From the NCBI GenBank assembly GCA_002691085.1, contig NZGX01000026.1, forward strand, positions 27,148-51,294: DNA of 24,147 nt, in the 5' to 3' direction. Under the pieces are notes generated by a model. It was not told where the DNA came from, made no database searches, and saw only the letters and a list, made by a program, of their open reading frames with translations. How positions within the stretch are numbered: position 1 is the stretch's first letter; the number at the start of each line of letters is the position of its first letter. This stretch comes from Rhodospirillaceae bacterium. GTDB taxonomy: Bacteria > Pseudomonadota > Alphaproteobacteria > Rhodospirillales > Rhodospirillaceae. Positions 1 to 8,760 of this stretch are shown here, piece by piece. Made by a program: the position numbers and the translations under genes.

Positions 1-1092
1 TGACTGAAGCGTTTTTTTATTTTCGATAGACTGAGCCTGAACGTATTTTTTAGCCAACGGTCTTCTTTGTCTATCATAGAGACTTAATATCTTATCAAAA
101 TCTAATGAACTGTTATTCCATAATTTTGATATTTTTTCAGCAATATTTAAGCCATCGTGAATCCCTGAGTTCATACCCATCCCGCCAAGGGGGTTGTTAA
201 CATGAGCTGCATCCCCTGCAAGAATTACCCTGCCTTTAGTAAATTTATTAGCGACTCTTTGATGAACAGAATATAGATTCTTATCAACTACATCAATTTT
301 ATCAATGTATGGGAAGCATGATTTTATCTGATTATTTACATAACCATCTGATATAACTTCTCTCTCAGAAATATCCTGCGTAACAGGAAAAAGATTCCTC
401 CACATACCTGAGCCTTTCGGCCCAGGAATCTTAAACACTGAGCACCAAGTTTCCTTACCGGAAAGATAATTTCTATATCTATAATTATCTGCCTTCTCAT
501 AATCAAAATATGAAGCAAGTATTAAAAACCTTTCCTCCCAGGTAAAACCTGGAAAATCTATTCCTTGTGATTTTCTTATATAAGATTTACCTCCATCACA
601 ACCTATTAAAAATCTTCCACATATTTTCTTAACTTCATTATTAGGTAAATCTATAGTAACCTCTACCATCTCTTCTTTATTATCAACTTTGCTGACTATG
701 TGCTCACGGAGTAAAGTAAAATTTGAGTATTTTCTTGCTTCATTAAGAGCTATTTCAACTGTCTTATGCTGCTCTAATTGAATAGCATAAGGATGGTTGG
801 TTTCATCCTCTAAAAGACTAAAGTCAAATTCTGCAAATACCTCGTTATTATCTAAATTCCTATATTGAAAATACTGTGCCTTAAGCCCAGCCTCGAGTAT
901 TTGGGAAGATAAACCAACTTTATCAAGCAAGTCTAAAGTTGAAGAATGTGTAGTGGCGGCTCTATGGCCAGTTGGGGTATTGGGGAGAGATTCAAGTAAT
1001 ACTACTGGGACACCCAACTGGCTTAACCTGAGAGCTGTAATTGAACCAACAGGACCAGCACCGACAACTATAACTTGCTCTGAACTAGACAT
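1..1092 (-). CDS. Class A FAD-dependent monooxygenase, C-terminus cut by window edge
   Basis: This frame is open for 364 codons from an ATG at 1092 down to base 1 with no stop, so the C-terminus lies outside the window. The three hallmarks of PHBH-fold aromatic hydroxylases are visible: an N-terminal Rossmann motif GAGPVG (residues 11-16), a DG motif in GCDGG (165-169), and the second FAD motif GDAAH followed by NPLGGMGMNSG (293-310). Enzymes of this family use NAD(P)H, FAD and O2 to hydroxylate phenols or other activated rings, and the second FAD motif looks like the MhpA/phenol hydroxylase branch. A Shine-Dalgarno-like AAGG/AAGAG lies just before the ATG. It starts 20 bases after the stop of the FAD-linked oxidase upstream, so the two are probably co-transcribed. 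No leader or membrane segment is seen, so it is likely cytoplasmic. The substrate is unknown. Confidence 0.9.
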   Translation of the reverse strand, partial: MSSSEQVIVVGAGPVGSITALRLSQLGVPVVLLESLPNTPTGHRAATTHSSTLDLLDKVGLSSQILEAGLKAQYFQYRNLDNNEVFAEFDFSLLEDETNHPYAIQLEQHKTVEIALNEARKYSNFTLLREHIVSKVDNKEEMVEVTIDLPNNEVKKICGRFLIGCDGGKSYIRKSQGIDFPGFTWEERFLILASYFDYEKADNYRYRNYLSGKETWCSVFKIPGPKGSGMWRNLFPVTQDISEREVISDGYVNNQIKSCFPYIDKIDVVDKNLYSVHQRVANKFTKGRVILAGDAAHVNNPLGGMGMNSGIHDGLNIAEKISKLWNNSSLDFDKILSLYDRQRRPLAKKYVQAQSIENKKTLQS

Positions 1093-1112
1093 CTCTTACC
1101 TTGAATTTAAAT

Positions 1113-2684
1113 TTATAAAACATCATCACTATTTCTGAGAAGATCTTGCGGAAACTCAGGGTACATAGTGTTTTTGGTATTATTATCATAACCAGAATTT
1201 AAGCCAAGCACACCAGGGTTTAAAATAAAATTAGGGTCAAGGGATAATTTTATAACCTTCAAAGTAGACCTGGCAGCTGATGATAATTGATTCTCAAAAT
1301 TATAAATCCTACCAATCTCACAACGCGATGCTCCAAAGGTATCCCACAAACCCGCAAGATCCCTTAGAAGCATATTAACTACTTGCACTATATCTTCATC
1401 AGTGCCTTTAGAGTTATTAGAGGATGGCCACCATATTCTAGCCTCAATAAAAAATGAACTATTGAACGATGATGTAAGGTAGGAAAATAATAAATCATTT
1501 TTTTCAATTATTTTAGAGTGACGAATAAAATATTCATCTGTAATTGCAGAGATCTCCAATGCGCGAGAAATTGGGAATAAAGAATTTGTATAATTAGAAC
1601 TTAGATATTTATCTTCAATCCCAAGCGGGGCAAAAGGTATCTTATCAAAGTTATTTTTTAAACTATTTTCAATCTCATTGGCCATATATGGCTGGCATAA
1701 CCTTAGTAACTCAGAGTATATTCTTTGGGTCTCTTCCTTGGTTGAGCATTCAATCATTATATTAAGGTAGTAATAGGATTTAGAGGATGCCCTTACTCCA
1801 TCAATTAACCCTTTTGGGGATGAACTCGCCAAAAACAAACTATTATTTCTAAGCTGCTCTGGCCTCTTAATAGTCTGTCTAAAAAATTGAGAGTTATTAA
1901 ATATATCAACCCCCCAATGCTCTAACTTAATATTATTTTTTGAAATCTCAGTTTGAGCTAGAACAAGGTCTTCAATTCTCTCAAAAGCAAATGAAAAATA
2001 TTTCTTAATATTCTTCTTATGAACAATCTTAAGGGTAACTCTTGCCTTAATTCCCAGAGAACCAGAATCTCCAATAAATAAACCAGTTAAATCTGGTCCA
2101 AATTCTCTTGAAAAAGGAATCCTTCCATCTGCTGCTGAGGAACCTGTTTCAAGAATTGATCCGTCTGCTAGGATAACATCCATACCTAGTATATTATTAG
2201 ACAGTGTTCCATAGTAAGAATAGCCAGACAAAAGTTCGTTATCACTTACACTTCCTCCAACCGTACCAACAATCCCATCCCCATAACCCGAACAAGTAGT
2301 TTTAAAACCAAGTGTATCAAGTTCATTAAATAATTTCTCCCAAGAACATCCAGCTTGAACAGTTATATACATATCTTCTTGATTTATTTCTTCAATCTGA
2401 TTAAGCGATCGCAAATCGATCATCACATAATCAAGTGAGTCAATAGAAAGCCCTCCAGAAACTGAAATGCCAGCACCCCTAGCTAATAAAGGAATCTTAT
2501 ATGATGAAATAATTTGTACAATATAACTTAATTGATCAACTGTCTTTGGCGCAAGTATACAAAACGGATAACCAGATATTTTATCTTTAAGATCAACTAA
2601 TAATTCTATAATTTTATTTTTATCTGTAATAACACCATCGTCATATAGAACACTCTTAAGTCTATTATTTAAATCTTGTTTCAT
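1113..2684 (-). CDS. FAD-linked oxidase (PCMH/VAO-type FAD domain)
   Basis: A 523-residue flavoprotein with an N-terminal PCMH-type FAD-binding domain (about residues 38-222): LARGAGISVSGG (67-78), a GTVGGS turn (140-145), GMDVILADGSILETG (167-181) and FGPDLTGLFIGDSGSLGI (195-212). The C-terminal half is a substrate-capping domain. The GYSYYG stretch near residue 154 resembles the GYTPYG of vanillyl-alcohol oxidase and p-cresol methylhydroxylase, more than the NAGG stretch of glycolate or D-lactate dehydrogenases. A para-substituted phenol is therefore a reasonable but unproven substrate. A purine-rich ribosome site (AGGGAAGGG) lies just upstream of the ATG at 2684. The class A monooxygenase follows after 20 bases on the same strand, which suggests sequential oxidation of one compound. 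A GlcD-type hydroxyacid dehydrogenase is the main alternative. Confidence 0.82.
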   Translation of the reverse strand: MKQDLNNRLKSVLYDDGVITDKNKIIELLVDLKDKISGYPFCILAPKTVDQLSYIVQIISSYKIPLLARGAGISVSGGLSIDSLDYVMIDLRSLNQIEEINQEDMYITVQAGCSWEKLFNELDTLGFKTTCSGYGDGIVGTVGGSVSDNELLSGYSYYGTLSNNILGMDVILADGSILETGSSAADGRIPFSREFGPDLTGLFIGDSGSLGIKARVTLKIVHKKNIKKYFSFAFERIEDLVLAQTEISKNNIKLEHWGVDIFNNSQFFRQTIKRPEQLRNNSLFLASSSPKGLIDGVRASSKSYYYLNIMIECSTKEETQRIYSELLRLCQPYMANEIENSLKNNFDKIPFAPLGIEDKYLSSNYTNSLFPISRALEISAITDEYFIRHSKIIEKNDLLFSYLTSSFNSSFFIEARIWWPSSNNSKGTDEDIVQVVNMLLRDLAGLWDTFGASRCEIGRIYNFENQLSSAARSTLKVIKLSLDPNFILNPGVLGLNSGYDNNTKNTMYPEFPQDLLRNSDDVL

Positions 2685-2710
2685 CTATACCCTTCCCTCT
2701 AAAACTGACA

Positions 2711-2716
2711 TATAAT
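2711..2716 (+). promoter_or_regulatory. Possible -10 box for the gamma-glutamyltranspeptidase gene
   Basis: A perfect TATAAT lies in the 62-base divergent gap between the FAD-linked oxidase and ggt, 30 bases before the ggt ATG. No convincing -35 hexamer sits 16-18 bases upstream, and the region is AT-rich, so chance is a real possibility. Confidence 0.3.
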
Positions 2717-2746
2717 GAATTCTCTAACAGAAAATTACTAGTAAAA

Positions 2747-4495
2747 ATGATAAAAAATAAATTCATAATATTGACCTTATTATTCATGATTTCATGGACT
2801 AAAACCCTTTTTGGTGCAGATAATATTATTATACCTGAAGGATCATCAGAAATTATTGAAAAAAGAGGGACGGTAGCTTCAAATTTTATTGTTACAACTG
2901 CAAACCCTTATGCCACTAATGTGGGTTACGACATAATTAGAAGAGGAGGAAATGCATTAGATGCTGCAATAGCTAGTCAATTAATCCTCAATCTAGTTGA
3001 ACCTCAATCCTCTGGAATTGGGGGTGGAGCATTTATAATGTTTTGGGATAATAAAAATAAAATACTTCACTCATATGACGGAAGGGAGACAGCCCCAGAT
3101 TCCGCAAATCCATATTTATTTATAGACGAGAAGGGAGAGATAATAAGAAGAAGCTCGGCAATAATAGGTGGTAAATCAGTAGGCGTTCCAGGACTGATAC
3201 GAGTTCTAGAATTGGCTCATAATAAACATGGTAAGATGCAATGGAGCGAATTATTTAAACCAGCCATAAATCTCTCTAGTAAAGGTTTTAAATTATCTCC
3301 AAGATTATTTAAATTACTAAAAAACAATAAAATTCTTCCAAGACTGAAAGATTCTTCAAGTTATTTTTATCAACCTGATGGACAGCCATTTCCTATTGGA
3401 ACAACTATTATTAACAAACCATTTGCAAAAACTTTATCCAAAATATCTAAACATGGCTCTAAAGAATTTTATATTGGCAGTTTAGCAAAAGAAATTGTAG
3501 AAAAAGTAAAAACATCAGCAGTAAACCCAGGCTTGATAAGTATTGATGATTTAAAATCATATCAAGCTATCTCTCGAAAACCCATTTGTGGAAAATACTT
3601 TAAATACACTGTATGTGGACCTCCGCCACCTTCTTCAGGAGGTATCGGCGTTATTCAAATGTTGGGCATTCTAGAAAATTTTAATCTTAATAGAACTGAT
3701 CCTTGGTCTTTAGAAGCTTTAAAAGTATTTATCGAAGCAACTAGATTAATGTTTGCTGATAGAGAATTATATATTGCCGATCCAGATTTCTTCTTAACAC
3801 CCGCAAAACAATTAGTGAGTAGGGAATACCTCCAAAAAAGGGCCAAGCTCATACAAAATGATTCGATCTTGAAAGATGTATCCCCAGGAAAATTCAGAGG
3901 ATACCCTCTTAAGAGTTTATCGAAAGGAAATAGTTTAGAATTACAATCAACAACACATATATCAATTATCGACAATGAGGGAAACGCTGTTTCAATGACT
4001 AGCTCCATAGAGGCTGCATTTGGCTCTCATTTGATGGTAAGAGGTTTTTTCTTGAATAACCAATTAACAGATTTTTCATACAAACCCATCAAAGAAGGGA
4101 AAATAGTAGCCAACCAAGTTGAAAGTGGGAAAAGGCCTAGAAGCTCGATGGCGCCCATTATAATTTTGGATGAAAGTAATGAAGTCATTGCACTAACTGG
4201 TTCTGCAGGTGGACCTTCTATAATCCCCTTAGTAACAAAATCAATAATTGGTCTACTAGACTGGAGTCTATCACCACAAGATGCCATTAATCTTCCAAAT
4301 GTACTATCCTTTGGATCAACAGTTTTTTTAGAAAAGGGCACCAACTTAGAAAAAAAGAAGGCTAAGCTTTTAGAAATGGGTTACAAAGTAAGGTCAATAA
4401 ATTTTGCCAGTGGTTTGCATGCAATCTATAAGAAAGATGGCAAGCTTTTTGGGGGGGCTGACCCACGAAGAGAAGGTAAAGTTCGAGGTGATTAA
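2747..4495 (+). CDS. ggt: Gamma-glutamyltranspeptidase, exported
   Basis: A 582-residue Ntn-hydrolase of full GGT length. The N-terminus is a Sec-type signal (short basic start, hydrophobic residues 6-23, likely cut near FGA-DN). Recognisable positions are DGRETAP (111-117, with the Arg that binds the glutamate carboxylate), GPPPPSSGG (291-299), STTHISIID (401-409), KRPRSSMAP (462-470) and TGSAGGPSII (484-493). By alignment with the E. coli enzyme, Thr402 should be the self-processing nucleophile and first residue of the small subunit. GGT cleaves gamma-glutamyl bonds of glutathione, its conjugates or gamma-glutamyl amines in the periplasm. No clear ribosome site precedes the ATG. It ends 4 bases from the convergent VOC gene, which is also predicted outside the cytoplasm. 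Its link to the GST at 19125 is only thematic. Confidence 0.95.
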   Translation: MIKNKFIILTLLFMISWTKTLFGADNIIIPEGSSEIIEKRGTVASNFIVTTANPYATNVGYDIIRRGGNALDAAIASQLILNLVEPQSSGIGGGAFIMFWDNKNKILHSYDGRETAPDSANPYLFIDEKGEIIRRSSAIIGGKSVGVPGLIRVLELAHNKHGKMQWSELFKPAINLSSKGFKLSPRLFKLLKNNKILPRLKDSSSYFYQPDGQPFPIGTTIINKPFAKTLSKISKHGSKEFYIGSLAKEIVEKVKTSAVNPGLISIDDLKSYQAISRKPICGKYFKYTVCGPPPPSSGGIGVIQMLGILENFNLNRTDPWSLEALKVFIEATRLMFADRELYIADPDFFLTPAKQLVSREYLQKRAKLIQNDSILKDVSPGKFRGYPLKSLSKGNSLELQSTTHISIIDNEGNAVSMTSSIEAAFGSHLMVRGFFLNNQLTDFSYKPIKEGKIVANQVESGKRPRSSMAPIIILDESNEVIALTGSAGGPSIIPLVTKSIIGLLDWSLSPQDAINLPNVLSFGSTVFLEKGTNLEKKKAKLLEMGYKVRSINFASGLHAIYKKDGKLFGGADPRREGKVRGD

Positions 4496-4499
4496 TTAA

Positions 4500-5090
4500 T
4501 CAAGAGTTATTAATCCTCGAAATTACTTCTACAAGGTGCCCATCAGGGTCATAAACGATAAAATTATACATTATCACATTTTCTGATAAATCGTTATTTT
4601 CCACTCTCTGAATGCGCCTATAAAATCTTGCGCCAAATTCGTCCATTCTGTTGTATAAAAAATTTATATCTTCGGTGTTTATAACTAAAACAAAGTCTCC
4701 TACGCCTAAACCCATTAAGTTACCTCTAGCGTTTGCCAGAGGGGGTTTTTCATATGCTAGTAAAGCTATATTTGTACCTTCTTTAGAGGCATCACTCATA
4801 ATTACATAGAGTTCACTCTTTGGGTCTGAGGTTAATGGATATTTTTCATGAGCTATACTATTTCTACCATCTGCAAGAGAGGAATTTTTCTGATATGAAA
4901 TAGAGAACCCTAATCTTTGATAAAAATCTACCGATCTTTGAATATTATCGACAAGAAGCGTTATCTGAGATAGTTTAGCATCCTGGCTATATGCATATTT
5001 ACCATCAAAAAGAAATAACAGAGAAATCAGTATCCCAATAATAAAATGAATACTACAGGCCCTACTTCTCTTAAAAAAAACCATACGCAT
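4500..5090 (-). CDS. VOC (glyoxalase/bleomycin-resistance fold) protein with N-terminal membrane anchor or signal
   Basis: A 196-residue protein whose residues about 38-190 form one VOC domain: it opens with KLSQITLLVDNIQRSVDFYQ (39-58), has a middle LGVGDFVLVINTEDI stretch (128-142), and closes with YDPDGHLVEVI (180-190), where the Glu is a usual metal ligand. Unusually, it is preceded by a basic start and a hydrophobic segment (about 14-28) ending near AYSQ, so the domain should be anchored at or exported across the inner membrane. VOC proteins cover glyoxalases, dioxygenases and binding proteins, and this one cannot be assigned a reaction. The start at 5090 keeps the whole leader and has AAGGGG about 11 bases upstream. 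It is divergent from the TPR gene and convergent with ggt. Confidence 0.8.
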   Translation of the reverse strand: MRMVFFKRSRACSIHFIIGILISLLFLFDGKYAYSQDAKLSQITLLVDNIQRSVDFYQRLGFSISYQKNSSLADGRNSIAHEKYPLTSDPKSELYVIMSDASKEGTNIALLAYEKPPLANARGNLMGLGVGDFVLVINTEDINFLYNRMDEFGARFYRRIQRVENNDLSENVIMYNFIVYDPDGHLVEVISRINNS

Positions 5091-5138
5091 AAAAAGACTA
5101 ACCCCTTAATTAGACGCTCACATTAAAGATAATTAAAA

Positions 5139-5789
5139 ATGCAAAAAAATAAAATTTATAAGACTGTAGAACTCTTATCAGATTATAAAAGTATTGCACC
5201 TTTAAATGAGAAAGATGACACAGATTCTCAAGAGAGTCTTCTTAAAACTGGCATCAGTTATGCGATGGGAGGGTCTATCATTGAAAGTGGTTCATATATT
5301 AGATCTTCAATAAACAGTAACCCCCACTTATCTATCTCACACTTCAATCTGGGTAAATTGTTCTTAAAAAGAAATAATCTAAGAAATGCAATTGTATCAT
5401 TAGAAAACTCACTAATGCTTAGCCCTGGGAATACGGAGATATTAGTTTTCTTGGCAGAAACTCATGAGAAATTTGGCAATATTCAAGTTGCAAAAGAGTA
5501 TTTCTTGAAGATCTCAAAAAAAAACCCAAGATTATTTGAGCCATATTTAGGACTGGCAAGAATACTTGCAAAACAGAAAAGGTGGGATGATTCCATCAAT
5601 TTTCTTAGAAAAGCAAAAAGAATTGCCCCCATGGAGAAAGTTGTTTTTTATGATGGTGGTATTATTTTTCTTGAACAAAATGACATTGACACTGCACTTG
5701 TTTACTTTCTCAGAGCCTATAAACTTGACCCTGACGACGAAAGGATTAGTCAAATGTTAAATAAGTTTAAAAGAATTAAGAAAAAATAA
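5139..5789 (+). CDS. Tetratricopeptide-repeat protein
   Basis: A 216-residue protein built mainly of TPR helices. Clear repeats run at about 66-97 (FNLGKLFLKRNNLRNAIVSL core), 99-132, 134-165 and 167-200, each with the small-residue and A/Y/P spacing of TPRs and ending at NP, SP, AP or DP turns. A degenerate repeat may precede at 34-63. No signal peptide or membrane segment is visible, so it is probably a cytoplasmic scaffold. The C-terminus is strongly basic (KRIKKK). It starts 48 bases from the divergent VOC gene and stops 2 bases before the convergent sufE-like gene. The partner is unknown. Confidence 0.85.
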   Translation: MQKNKIYKTVELLSDYKSIAPLNEKDDTDSQESLLKTGISYAMGGSIIESGSYIRSSINSNPHLSISHFNLGKLFLKRNNLRNAIVSLENSLMLSPGNTEILVFLAETHEKFGNIQVAKEYFLKISKKNPRLFEPYLGLARILAKQKRWDDSINFLRKAKRIAPMEKVVFYDGGIIFLEQNDIDTALVYFLRAYKLDPDDERISQMLNKFKRIKKK

Positions 5790-5791
5790 AT

Positions 5792-6235
5792 TCACTGTTT
5801 TCTTCTGATCTTATCTATCATAGCTGCAAATCCATTTCGTCTATTTACACTTAACCTATCTTGAAGACCAAGTTCTTCCAAGTGTGAGACTTCATTAATA
5901 TCACTAAGTTCAGTAATTTTTTTTCCTGTATAGATTGTTGCAAGAACAAAAATTAATCCTTTAACTATCGAAGAGTCACTATCTGCAGCAAATGCAAATC
6001 TATCATTAAAAGATTTAAAGTTACCTTTAATCATCCAAACTTGGCTCATACACCCTTCAACTTTATACTGATCGGTCTTTATAAAATCTGGTAAGATTGG
6101 TAATTTTTGCCCCAGCTCAATGATATAGCTATATCTATCTTCAAAATCATTAAGCATATTGAAGTTAGAAACTAAATCATCGAATGAAATAGAAGGATAT
6201 ATATACTCAATATCTTTTATTAGATTTTTATTCAT
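5792..6235 (-). CDS. sufE: SufE-family sulfur acceptor for Fe-S cluster assembly
   Basis: A 147-residue SufE-domain protein, the usual length. Residues 59-67 (VEGCMSQVW) carry the invariant acceptor cysteine, Cys62, which takes persulfide sulfur from a SufS-type cysteine desulfurase. The downstream D-S-x-I-V-K-G-L segment (87-94) and the basic NRRNG near residue 131 also fit the family. Cytoplasmic. It begins 15 bases after the ABC transporter stop on the same strand, so it may be co-transcribed with it, although no strong ribosome site is seen. No sufS, sufB, sufC or sufD is in the window, so this is a stand-alone copy. Confidence 0.92.
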   Translation of the reverse strand: MNKNLIKDIEYIYPSISFDDLVSNFNMLNDFEDRYSYIIELGQKLPILPDFIKTDQYKVEGCMSQVWMIKGNFKSFNDRFAFAADSDSSIVKGLIFVLATIYTGKKITELSDINEVSHLEELGLQDRLSVNRRNGFAAMIDKIRRKQ

Positions 6236-6250
6236 TATAATATCTTTGGC

Positions 6251-8044
6251 CTATAAGTCCTGATTAAACTGCAATTTAGCTAATTTAGAATATAAATTAT
6301 TTTCTCTCAATAAACTTTGGTGACTTCCAATGCCATCTAATGACCCCATATCCAATACCAAAATTCTATCTGTATTTATAACTGTAGAAAGTCTATGAGC
6401 AATAACAATTGTAGTTCTGTTTTTCATTACGCTTGATAATGCAGTTTGGACTAGTTTTTCGTTCTCTGAGTCTAATGCACTAGTGGCTTCATCAAGAAGC
6501 AATATAGAAGGATTTCTTAAAATTGCACGAGCTATTGAGATTCTCTGTTTCTGCCCCCCTGACAAACGAACACCTTTCTCTCCTAGAAAAGTATTAAATC
6601 CATCTGGCATTTTTTCAATAAAGCCAGTAGCCATTGCAGATGATGCAGCCTTAATAACCTCCTCATCAGTTGCTTCTGGGTTACCATATCTTATATTATC
6701 CAAGGCACTTGTTGAAAAAATAACAGGATCTTGTGAAACCAGCCCTATTCGTGATCTAAAATCACTAATTTTGCTTTCTCTTATATTCACATCATTAATC
6801 TTAATTTCTCCTTCTATGGGGTCATAGAATCTTAATAATAATTTAAAAATAGATGTTTTTCCTGCACCAGATGGACCAACTAAGGCTACTTTCTCCCCAG
6901 GATTAATTGTAAATGTTAATTTATTAATTACTGAGGTATTTGGCCTTGAAGGATAGGAAAAAGATACTAATTTAAACTCAACCTTTGAAGGTTCCTGATG
7001 GGGAATCATTTTAGAAAACTTTGGTGAAACAATTTCTGGATTTACCTCTAAAAGTTCAATAAGCCTCTCTGCAGCACCCGCCCCTCTCTGTAACTCACCA
7101 AATACCTCTGTTAGAGCTCCAACTGCCCCGGCAACGATTACTGCATAAAAAACAAAAGAAGTTAAAGAGCCAGGAGTCATTCTTTGATTAATTACATCAA
7201 TACTCCCTGCCCACAAAATTAAAGAAATTGAACCAAAAACTAAAAAAATGACTACCGAACCAAGAATTGCACGAGCAGCAATTCTTTTTAGTGATGTGGC
7301 GAATGCATTTTCAACTTCTCTTTTAAAATTATCTCTATCTATTTTTTCATGGCTATAGGATTGAACTGTTTCAATTGCATTTATACTTTCTTCAGCATAC
7401 GCACCTATATCAGCAATTCTATCTTGACTAGCCCTAGATAATCTCCTCACCTTTCGTCCATAAAATTTAATTGGAATAATAACAGCGGGAATTACCAGAG
7501 ATGCCAATATACTAAGCTTTGGACTTGTAAAAAACAAAAGTACTAAACCACCGATAAGTGTAATAAAATTACGCAATGCAATTGATAGTGATGAGCCTAT
7601 TATACTTTGTAAAACTGATGTATCGGCAGTGATTCTTGTTAGAACTTCTCCAGTTTTTGTTTCTTCAAAAAAAATAGGACTTAGCATTAGAACTCGTGAA
7701 TAAACTGCTATGCGAATATCAGCAACAACCCTTTCCCCAACCCAAGAAATAAAATAAAACCTGAAATATGTTCCTATGGAAATTATAACAACAAGAAAAA
7801 GTAAAAATATAATTCCAAAATTTAAGAGCTCAGTATTGCGCTGAACTAGTCCACCATCAATAAGATACTTTACACCTACTCCAACCGAAAGAGTTGCTGA
7901 TGAAGTAATAATTAAAGATATAAACGCATATATAATGTTTAATTTATAAGGCTTTAAAAATGGAAAAATCTTTATTATAGACCCAGTTTTCTTAGCTTTT
8001 ACTCTAGATCTTAATTCATTACCAATTTGATTGCTTGTTTTCAT
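6251..8044 (-). CDS. MsbA/MdlB-like ABC exporter, fused membrane and ATPase domains
   Basis: Half-transporter of 597 residues from the preferred ATG at 8044. A GTG at 8071 would add nine residues, but the ATG has AAGAGAAG 5-6 bases upstream. The membrane domain (about residues 30-320) has six hydrophobic stretches. The nucleotide-binding domain shows Walker A GPSGAGKTS (390-398), signature LSGGQKQR (494-501), Walker B ILLLDEATSALD (514-525) and the switch His in IAHRLSTV (548-555). It should work as a homodimer exporting a lipid or hydrophobic compound from the inner membrane. The substrate cannot be fixed; MsbA-type lipid A flippase or multidrug export are both possible. sufE follows 15 bases downstream, and coxG is divergent on the other side. 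Confidence 0.9.
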   Translation of the reverse strand: MKTSNQIGNELRSRVKAKKTGSIIKIFPFLKPYKLNIIYAFISLIITSSATLSVGVGVKYLIDGGLVQRNTELLNFGIIFLLFLVVIISIGTYFRFYFISWVGERVVADIRIAVYSRVLMLSPIFFEETKTGEVLTRITADTSVLQSIIGSSLSIALRNFITLIGGLVLLFFTSPKLSILASLVIPAVIIPIKFYGRKVRRLSRASQDRIADIGAYAEESINAIETVQSYSHEKIDRDNFKREVENAFATSLKRIAARAILGSVVIFLVFGSISLILWAGSIDVINQRMTPGSLTSFVFYAVIVAGAVGALTEVFGELQRGAGAAERLIELLEVNPEIVSPKFSKMIPHQEPSKVEFKLVSFSYPSRPNTSVINKLTFTINPGEKVALVGPSGAGKTSIFKLLLRFYDPIEGEIKINDVNIRESKISDFRSRIGLVSQDPVIFSTSALDNIRYGNPEATDEEVIKAASSAMATGFIEKMPDGFNTFLGEKGVRLSGGQKQRISIARAILRNPSILLLDEATSALDSENEKLVQTALSSVMKNRTTIVIAHRLSTVINTDRILVLDMGSLDGIGSHQSLLRENNLYSKLAKLQFNQDL

Positions 8045-8142
8045 TAATCTTCTCTTAATATATATTAGCACTTATATTAACTAATCTTTTCTTATTTTGT
8101 CGACTATTGTAAGATTACACAAAACAGAACAGGATAGTTAAT

Positions 8143-8715
8143 ATGGACATGTCTGGTTGTTATGAGATAGAAGCCCCTAACAATATTGTTTGGAAAGCAC
8201 TTAATGACATTAGTATACTAAAATTATGCATACCTGGGTGCGAAGAAATAAAAAAAAACTCAGAAACTGAACTTGAAGCAACTGTAGTTGCTAAAGTTGG
8301 CCCAGTTAAGGCAAAATTTAAAGGAATTGTAAAGCTATCAAACATAAAACCAAACGAAAGTTATACCATTTCAGGTGAAGGGAAAGGGGGAGCGGCTGGT
8401 TTTGCTAAGGGAGAAGCAAATGTTGAATTACGTCCCTCGCCTAAAGGCACTTTGCTTAATTATACAGTAAGAGCCAATGTTGGTGGTAAATTAGCTCAAA
8501 TTGGCGGAAGGTTAATTGACTCAACTGCAAAAAAGCTTGCTGACCAATTTTTTTTAAACTTGGCTGATAACCTGTCAGGAAATACAGATAATAAAACTAT
8601 CAACAAAAATAAATATAAATATAAATTTTTTGAGAGATTAGTTATGGTTTTTACTCAAATACCCTCACTTTTAATTAATTTAATTGATAAAATAAGAAAA
8701 TTGTTTAAAAATTGA
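8143..8715 (+). CDS. coxG: CoxG-type SRPBCC protein (CO dehydrogenase subunit G family)
   Basis: A 190-residue protein with a CoxG/SRPBCC domain over residues 1-142: it opens with MSGCYEIEAP-N-VW, then has the CIPGCEE turn (29-35), VGPVKAKFKG (52-61), GEGKGGAAGFAKGEA (78-92) and LAQIGGRLIDSTAKKLADQF (117-136), all typical of the family. After a polar linker (143-156) a basic, amphipathic tail (about 157-190) may bind the membrane. In Oligotropha CoxG recruits the CO dehydrogenase to the membrane, and homologues accompany many molybdenum hydroxylases. AGGAT lies 7 bases before the ATG. It is the first gene of a plus-strand cluster with coxS, coxM and an MFS transporter. Confidence 0.9.
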   Translation: MDMSGCYEIEAPNNIVWKALNDISILKLCIPGCEEIKKNSETELEATVVAKVGPVKAKFKGIVKLSNIKPNESYTISGEGKGGAAGFAKGEANVELRPSPKGTLLNYTVRANVGGKLAQIGGRLIDSTAKKLADQFFLNLADNLSGNTDNKTINKNKYKYKFFERLVMVFTQIPSLLINLIDKIRKLFKN

Positions 8716-8760
8716 AGCTATTCAATTGATAACATAAACCTTAAGTTGATTGGTAAAAAG

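Noticed and set aside
3655..4344. Two antisense open frames (117 and 105 codons) inside ggt
   Set aside because: Both lie opposite well-conserved GGT motifs, show no family resemblance and have no ribosome site; they are frame shadows.
5547..5760. Short frames on both strands within the TPR gene
   Set aside because: They are out of frame with strong TPR repeats and lack recognisable features.
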